In this document: piece after piece, positions 57,090 to 64,000 of the stretch
How the letters are laid out: every line of letters starts with the position of its first letter
Numbering within the stretch: the stretch's first letter is position 1
NCBI GenBank assembly: GCA_030015575.1
Contig: JASDDO010000006.1
Location: forward strand, 105,392,045 to 105,456,044
From: Agapanthus africanus
Lineage: Eukaryota > Streptophyta > Magnoliopsida > Asparagales > Amaryllidaceae
Reading direction: 5' to 3'
DNA: 64,000 nt
Notes under the pieces: generated by a model
Databases searched by the model: none
The model's input: the letters and a program-made list of their open reading frames with translations, nothing else
What the model was told of the DNA's origin: nothing
Position numbers and translations under genes: made by a program

Positions 57090-60000
57090 TTGCTTCTACT
57101 CATCGGGACGCGCGGGCGTCCAATGCAGAGTTTTCAGGTGTTCATTTTTGTATGTTCTTTTGTTTCACATGTATGTTTAATTCGGGATCTATTCACTTGT
57201 TTGTTCTACCCACATCGTGCCGAGGTTGGGCCGAGAGTCGTGTATGCTAGATTAGCCGTTTGTTGTGTTTACTCTTGTTAGCGATCCTTTTGTTTCGCAA
57301 CATGTGTTTCGGTCATGTGCCAATCGGATAGGAGATAGAGATTCGTCCGTCGATTTTATCCTTCTAGAGATGTTGGACTTGATGTTCTCCTGGGAATGGA
57401 CTGGTAAGCTATGTGCTATCCGTTTCTGAACTGCCGCGAGAAGACAGTCAGGTTATGTTTCCCCGGCGAGTCAGTTCTTGTTGTGCAGGGGGACTTTGGT
57501 GCCGCCCCTCACAGCTTGATTTCTGCCTTTTTCTCTAGTCGTCTTTTAAGGAGAGGATGTCAAGGATTCTTGGCTTTCATTCGTGATACCAGAGCCACAG
57601 TGGGTTCGTTGGACCGGGTTTCTTTTGGGCGAGATTTTCCGACGTTGTTCCAGATGAGCCGGCGGAGCTTAGGGAGCTTAAGGATCTACTGCAGAGTTGC
57701 TAGATAGGGGGACTTGTGCGTCCGAGTGTTTCGCTTTAGGCAGATCCTACTCTGTTCGTCAAGGAGAAGGACGACAGTTTGAGGCTGTGTATTGATTTTC
57801 GTCAATTTAACCGAGTTACCGTGCAGATTAGGAATCTTTTACCTCACATTGACGATTTCTTTGATCATCTCCAGGGTGAGAGACATTTTTCTAAGGGTGT
57901 TTTGGGATCAGGTCATCATTAGTTGCGGGTTCGGAGTGATGACATTCCGGAGACTGCTTTTGTGCGTGCTGCGAGCTTTATGAGTTTTGGTTGTGTCGTT
58001 GGACTCACCAATGCCCTAGCAACATTCTTGGATGTGATGAACCAGGTTTCTCAGGCCGTTCCTCGACCAGTGTATTGTCGTGTAATTGATGACATTTTGT
58101 TCTATTCCAAGAGTCGTGAGGAACATGAGCAGCACTTGAGGATTTTCTTTACAGACATTAGGAGAGTACTGGCTGTTTGCTAAATTCTTGAAGTGTTCCT
58201 TCAGGCTTGATAGTGTCAACTTCCTAGTTCATGGGGTTACGGGAGACGGTATTCGTATGGACCCGAGGGAGATCGAGGCCTTACAGCTTGGCCTAGAATT
58301 GCATCAGGGACGGAGGTCCGCAGCTTTTTATGCTTAGCCGGTTTTTACCGCCATTTCATGAAGGATTTCTTGTGTATTCGCTGCACCATTGACCGGATTG
58401 ACAAGGAAGGGAGTTCCTTTTCTTTAGACCGAGGCATGCGTGCGGAGTTTTCAGCAGTTGAGGACTCAGTTGACGACTGCACTAAATCTTTCTTTGCTTT
58501 CTGGACCGGGCGACCTTGTCGTTTATTGTGATGTTTCGCGAGTGGGGCTCAATTGTGTACTGATGTAGCATGATAGAGTTATCACTTACGCTTCCCGACA
58601 GTTGGAGGAAGTACGAGAAGGATTTATCCCACTCATGATCTGGAGATGGCCACGGTGGTCATGCGCTGGAGATTTGGGGGACACTACCTGTACAGAGAGT
58701 TGTGTCAGATTTTCACTGACCACCAGAGCTTAGTGTACATCTTCCCGCAGCGGGTTTTGATTGTTGAGACAGCACCGTTGGATGGAGCTTGTGAAGGATT
58801 GTGATTGTGAGATCCTTTATTACCCATAGTAAGACGAATGTGGTGGCTGATGCTTGAGTCGTAGGCCTGTGGGTAGTTTGTTCCAGTTGTGCGCAGTTCG
58901 AAGACAGTCTTCTGCAGATTTACAGTTCTTGTGCAACAGATGAGTACAGCTTAAGTTCTCTTTTTCTAGGGAACAGCATGCTTATGTCCGTGCCCGTCCA
59001 CTTTTACTTAATCGTTGTCGTGAGGCACAGCCCGCCGATGCTCGTATGTTTGAGATTCTGAGCATGTTCGGCAGGGTAAAAATTCAGAGTTCTTGATTTA
59101 TGACCACAGTGTGCTGTTAGGGACTCGATGGCGTGTAGCCGATACTGATGGGTAGAGACGCGAGGTCCTAGAGCAGGCACATCAGTCGGCTTTCAGTGTT
59201 CATCTAAGTGCCACCGAGATGTAACGTGACTTGAGAGTTGGTTACTGGTGGGCAAGGGTGAAGAGCGAAGTTTCGAATTTCAATTTGAGGTGCTTGGCTT
59301 CTCAGCGAGCTATGGTTGAGTATTTGAGACCGGCTGGAGAGTTGCAACCTTTTTACCATTCCGGAGTGGTAATGGGAGAAAATCTCCATGAAATTTCGTT
59401 GTGGTGTCTACCCAGGTCTAGACGGGTGTGACTCCATTTGGGTGATTGTTGTCCGGTTATGCTCAGTTTTCTCAGTTGTTCTTCGGTAAGTTTGTGCGTT
59501 TGCATAGAGTTCCTTCATGCGTTGTATCCGATAGAGGCATTCGGTTCGCTAGCCGTCGTTGGCAGAAGCTTCAGGAAGCCTTGGGTACTGGTTGAGATTT
59601 AGCTCCGCTTTCCATCCGTATGCCGATAGTCAGATAGAGCGGACTATACAGACTCTGGAGGATATGCATGTGCGTAATTACTAATTGTTTGTTGGCAGTT
59701 TGGATCGTCATTTGCCATTGATGGAGTTCTCCTACGATGACAGTTTTCAGGAGACATTTCAATTGGCAACTTTCAGGCCTTGTGTGGTAGGTTGTGTCGA
59801 TCGCCAAACTGTTTTACGGACTCCGCGAGAGCAGGATTTTTGGACCCCAGCTAGTCGAGAGGCTTCAGAGAAGATCCAGTTGATTCAGGTCAGGATGAGA
59901 GCAGCCCAGTGCAGACAGAAGTCTTATGACGACCGTGGTGGTCGCAGACTTGAGTTCGTAGTGGGAGATCATGTATTCTACGGATTTTTCCGATGAATAG

Positions 60001-60440
60001 CATGTTGAGTTTTGGGAAGCTAAGCCCCAAAATTTTTGGTCCTTTTCAAATCCTTTAGCGAGTTAGTTACATTGCCTATAATTTAGCACCATTGCCTATA
60101 ATTTAGCACTTCCGCCCAGATTTTTGGGTATTCACCCCGTATTCCTTGTGTTGATGCTTTGCAAATACCTTCATGACCTTTCTCACATGATTCAACATCA
60201 AACCATTTAGCTTGGACGCGATCTTTTCGTTCATCGGCAGCCGATAGTGTTAGTGGATCGGTAGGTGGAGAAACTTCGGTATTGGGTCTTGCCATCTATG
60301 GAGGTTTTCTTTGGTGTAGCCATATAGTGAGGTGATCACTTTGGAGGCTGCGAGCGAGATTTGGGAGTTTTGCACTCATCTCTTTGAAGGTATGCATAGT
60401 AAGAATTTTAATTCGGGGACGAATTTTCTTTAGGGGGAGA
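57090..60440 (+). pseudogene. Element G pol: protease, RT, RNase H, integrase (broken)
   Basis: Pieces in several frames keep Gypsy order. Protease end: LDVLLGMDW (57375-57404). RT: LRLCIDFRQFNRVT (near 57780), DIPETAF..GLTNALATFLDVMNQ (57940-58040), and the catalytic VIDDILFYSKSREEHEQHL (near 58085-58140). RNase H: YCDVSRVGLNCVL and ITYASRQL (58525-58600), then FTDHQSLVYIF (58710-58745). Integrase: RDLRVGYWWARVKSEV (59227-59275), VVSDRGIRF (59523-59550), then QKSYDDRGGRRLEFVVGDHVF (59917-59980). The last part, LEAASEIWEFCTHLFEG near 60340-60390, resembles the chromodomain end of Tekay-type elements, though the chromodomain itself is not clear. Many stops and shifts. Confidence 0.82.
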
Positions 60441-60441
60441 T
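60428..60441 (+). other. Polypurine tract, element G
   Basis: TTTAGGGGGAGATT before TGTAACACC, the typical plant Gypsy junction. Confidence 0.85.
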
Positions 60442-61035
60442 TGTAACACCTTAGGATTTCGATTAGTGTTAATTAGGCGATAATGCGGGTTTTTGGTAGA
60501 AAGTTTACCAATTTGGTTTTCTCATATTTTATAACATTTAATTAATAATTTATTTTTATTTTTTATGGCTTGCACATATGTGTGCACGTTAATGGTAGCT
60601 ATGTTGTGTTAATCTAGTTTAGCAAACATGACAACTTTAAGTTAATCATAATCCTTACTTTTCTTTAATCCTATCCTTTGTTTAAACCTTAACCTAAACC
60701 TCTAGATATTTGTGAGAGATATTTTCCTTTGGGTCTTGTTTGGATGAGAGGTGGCATGGTGAGTCATGGTTGCATTGATGATGTATGGTGCACTCACCCT
60801 TATCCTCACCTCTCTCTCTCATTATCCTTACCTCACTCATTTCTCTCACACTTATCTCCTTCTCACTATTTCTCATCTCCTCACTTCATAAAACTGAACA
60901 CTTAACCTTTCATTCACTAAACCTTCACTAAACTTCACAAAATCTCACCCAAATCCTTTTTCAAGACTTGTTTTGCTTCTAGGATCCGTTGGAGCTTTGA
61001 AAGCTAGGATCTTTGAGCTTGTGGGAGTAAGTAAT
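60442..61035 (+). repeat. Element G 3' LTR, visible part
   Basis: It starts TGTAACACCTTAGGATTTCG and is cut by H after GTAAT (61031-61035, the presumed target copy of H). 60790-61035 matches 42891-43140. Confidence 0.85.
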
Positions 61036-63224
61036 TGTTAGTTATGTATATGCCCTAGAGGCCATTGTTGTACATATGATGTATATTATAATGGATGCTT
61101 GGTTATATATAGAGATGACTTTCTTGCTCGTCATGATAGTATGCTATTTGGTTTCACTTTATCTTAACATGTTGACTTGTATTGGTTTACTGTTTTACTC
61201 TCACATGTTGATAAAGCCCTTAGGATCTGTACTCGACTACTGGGACTATGATGAGATCATACTAGTGGGGCCGCGGTAGTCGATGAGTACATCCTATAAC
61301 TGTTCCTAGTCGAGGGTATATCGAGACAGGGCATCGATACACCAGAGTAGACTAGCGTATACGCATCTTGACCCATATGATGGGCGATGGATGATCCCAT
61401 ATCCATCGGTGTTAGAAATCAGAGATGGTGTACGGGTGCTCAGTGGAGACTGGGTACACTGGACGGACTCGCCGAGAACTCCCAGATGGTGATATACCAC
61501 ACGTCAGATGGCAGTTCTCCGGTGACACAGGTACAGGGTAGTCTGTAGACCCGAGATCGTCATGGAGTCTTGTGTGATTCCCACTGTTCTTTGATTTCCA
61601 CCTTACCACGTCCAAGAGGGCGTGCAAAACGGTGGCTTTTGGGTACAGTCCCGAATCACATGGAGGCAATGAGCGATAGGAGGGGATTCGTCTCTCCCGG
61701 TATAGGGAATTGATGTTGTACTGTGTTCGATTGGCTATAACTGGAAGTCCCTGGCCAGGGCTGATATAGAGATTTACTGGTAAGTGTTACTAGTAGTTTC
61801 TCGACCCGTTATGAGCCATACATCGACACGACTTATCGGTTACTGGGGTCTGACGTAGACCACCCCTAGACTTGATATGCGACATATAAGACGAACAGAC
61901 CGGACTGTACGGGAGTGTTACTGATCGGATTCACAGGAGAACGCACAGGCTAGCTTGTTGATCTTCTGATTGCTCAATACCTGGGTGGCTGTTACGTTTA
62001 GCTGACCGCTTGCAGCTTGTGGGTGTTTGATATGATCATCACCTGCTACCGGCGTATTGACGATTCTTTAGAGTCCTACACAGAGGTTTCTTGGCTCAGG
62101 CGAAACGCAGTAGAGGCACATATGTGATATGTGCAGGACCGAGAATAATACGATATGGGATACCGTATTATATTCTCGCGATATTAAGATATGAACCGGG
62201 ACATCGGATCAAGTGTTGATTCGATGAATCGGTACATGATATGTTAGTCGGTTATATTCGATATAGCCGGATCGTCGGATCAAGTGTTGATTCGATGATT
62301 TAATATATAATAATATATTTGATGTATTATTATATTAACTAATATTGGCTTACTTTATTATTTCATTTTCTCGCGGGATGATACATTGATATATATGCGA
62401 TATATGTTAATTGTATTATTTTCTTTTGTTGCAAATATATAATATATATGTGATATATATTATTGTGACATGATATGATTAATTGTTAAACATGTTTAAA
62501 GATGATTAATTGAGGTTAGGGTTTGATTAGGGTTAGATGCTTCAAGTTCCTTCTAGAAGGATTTTTTCTTTTGTCATTTGTAAAGATATTTTGGATGACA
62601 CATTTTTAACTTAACCAAACCCTAACTCTAGTTGTTTCTCTACACATTCTCATCCATTCATCCTTGACCATGGTTAAAAAGATCAATCATATGTTTTATT
62701 TCTATTCATCACAAAAGAAAAGAATGATCATTATTCTTTTTCCATTCTCATCTTCTTGCTTCTTGAAAAGCTTGCTAGATTTTCTTAAGTGATAACAGAT
62801 TATGAGAAAATGATATAAAAAGAAAGCAAAATTACTACTCTCTCATCCTCATCTCATCTAGCCCATGGGATTATTGTGTTCTTCTCTTTTGAGTGAGAAA
62901 GCTTGAGCCGTAGCAACTTCAAGGTAGATCATCGGAGATTTGGATTACGACAAGCTAGAATGGATCGTTCGAGTCGTGGAGCCTCTCATGAGTCCGGGAG
63001 ATCGTGGATCACGGCAAAGGGACTTCTACTCGGAGCTTGTGAAGTGAAGGAGCGGACTACAAAGGTTGTAATCCCTCACACTTAGATAAAAGTTATCTTA
63101 TTGCATGTTAAACCCTAATAATCTAGCGAAGATCCCGGCTTTGGGTTGTTCGGCACGTCTAAAATTTAATCCGGGCATGTTTGATGCCTTATGAACCTTC
63201 ACAAGAGTGCCTAGGAACCCTACA
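61036..63224 (+). repeat. Element H 5' LTR (2189 bp)
   Basis: It starts TGTTAGTTATGTATATGCCC and ends CCTAGGAACCCTACA, the complement of the F LTR. Twin palindromes of the ATCAAGTGTTGAT type lie near 62207 and 62279. Confidence 0.92.
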
Positions 63225-63225
63225 G

Positions 63226-63238
63226 TGGTATCAGAGCC
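63226..63238 (+). other. Primer-binding site, element H
   Basis: TGGTATCAGAGCC, one nucleotide after the LTR. Confidence 0.92.
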
Positions 63239-64000
63239 TAGCTAGAGCATTAGGCGATGTGTTTACGAAGTTAAAACTCCGATCGAACCCGAAACGACGA
63301 AACTTGACCCCTCTCTGGAAATTTTTTAAATTTTGGGATTTTTCTGAATTAAAAATATGTAAAAATATCAGCAGGGAATTCTAAGAATTACCATGAAACA
63401 CGTGCCCATAATTCCACCAACTGAGCGCGGAAGCGCGGCAGGAACATGGTTCTCGCGGCGGTTCCGCGGCTGAATTGTTGGATTAGGACACGTGGCTTCA
63501 TGGTATAGACCGTAGGTACTTGCTGACTATTCTGGGTATTTTTAATCTGTTTCAGGTGTTTAAAATTCTGGGGTTTGTTTTGTAATAGTAGACTCGATCG
63601 GAAATTTTAAATTCGTATTTCTTTCCGGATATTTAAAAACTGTTAAACTATTTGAACGGATATCATTAACTTACTGTTTCCCGGTACGACAAATTTTCAA
63701 GTGTTGAAATTTATTCGGGTTTAAATCTTTCGGAAAAATTGTACAAGTTAAGCGGTGGACCCTCTAGAAGACAACAAACCTTAACTCGATTATGTGACCG
63801 TCTTGAGCTGCCTTTTGAACCTTCGGGTTTGGGGCAGTACGGCGTGCCACATGTGAGGCGTTGGCTTGACCCTTCTACGGCTGGATCACCGGTACTGTAA
63901 CATATTCTGGGATTATTTGAACTCCGCTCAAGTGTTGAGCAGTTTGGGAAATTTTGGGTGTTTGATTATCTGTTCAGAAAGTTTAATAATGTCTATTTAT
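63239..64000 (+). other. Element H leader (start)
   Basis: It matches the complement of F 51534 down to about 50770. The GC-rich hairpin is at 63424-63471. No gene is seen; the hairpin cassette would lie beyond the window. Confidence 0.8.
63424..63471 (+). other. GC-rich leader hairpin, element H
   Basis: GCGCGGAA.GCGCGG faces CGCGGCGGTTCCGCGGC around AGGAACATGGTTCT, a near-palindromic tip. About 200-247 nt after the LTR. Confidence 0.75.

Larger units (their letters stand above)
42891..61035 (+). mobile_element. Element G: decayed Ty3/Gypsy retrotransposon (Tekay/Del-like), outermost host
   Basis: The visible parts are 42891-43417 and 53763-61035, separated by F. The 5' LTR ends near 56119, followed by a tRNA-Met type primer-binding site. 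The internal region (56119-60441) holds broken gag, protease, RT, RNase H and integrase in Gypsy order. The polypurine tract is followed by a 3' LTR starting TGTAACACC at 60442. Region 42891-43140 matches 60790-61035, showing the two LTRs. It is the oldest layer, since all others sit in it or in its insertions. Confidence 0.85.
61036..64000 (+). mobile_element. Element H: Angela-like Copia retrotransposon of the F family, right end outside the window
   Basis: Plus-strand relative of F: 5' LTR 61036-63224, primer-binding site, then 762 nt of leader that matches F's leader in reverse. No coding part is reached. It sits in the 3' LTR of G. Confidence 0.9.

Noticed and set aside
60280-60400. Complete chromodomain at the end of G pol
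   Set aside because: The tail (LEAASEIWEFCTHLFEG) fits a Tekay-like end, but stops and frame changes prevent recognising the full domain.

Overview
The window looks like intergenic DNA from a land plant, probably one with a large, repeat-rich genome. I recognise no host gene, tRNA or rRNA. Almost every base can be assigned to LTR retrotransposons inserted into one another. The plant origin rests on the primer-binding site TGGTATCAGAGCC (initiator-Met tRNA), LTR starts of the TGTTNG...ATGCCCTAGAGGCC type known from BARE/Angela Copia elements, and a Ty3/Gypsy element with a Tekay/Del-like layout. The species cannot be told.

Layout, outermost layer first. Element G is a decayed Gypsy element on the + strand (42891-61035), its left end lying outside the window. 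Its 5' LTR was hit by I (minus LTR, 40895-42890) and later by F (minus Copia, 43418-53762, TSD GTTAG). Its 3' LTR was hit by H (plus Copia, 61036 to window end). I was hit by J (plus LTR end, 40597-40894). J was hit by C (minus Copia, visible as 15192-16501 and 36377-40596). C was hit twice: by D (plus Copia, 7385-15191) and by A (minus Copia, 16502-36371, TSD ATAAC). D's 5' LTR was hit by E (minus Copia, 1-7384). A's 5' LTR was hit by B (minus Copia, 24305-34610, TSD GAGAA). The deepest path is six insertions: G>I>J>C>D>E, and likewise G>I>J>C>A>B.

Coding capacity. F has the best-preserved pol (protease, integrase, RT, RNase H), broken by one 2-nt deletion and one stop, and has lost gag. D keeps a shortened gag, protease, integrase, RT and RNase H with several stops and frameshifts and a damaged protease motif. 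A, B, C and E share one badly decayed but collinear pol and a lost start codon, yet they multiplied, so they look like non-autonomous copies moved by a relative's proteins. G's gag-pol is heavily broken.

The most interesting signal is in the 2-kb untranslated leaders of the Copia elements. Every leader examined has a GC-rich hairpin with a palindromic tip about 200-260 nt past the 5' LTR. Leaders A-F also have a cassette of three hairpins: the stems differ from hairpin to hairpin, but the loop/core sequence is nearly the same in all three hairpins of one element and differs between elements, even between A and E, which are otherwise nearly identical. This looks like an element-specific RNA recognition (packaging or dimerisation) module.
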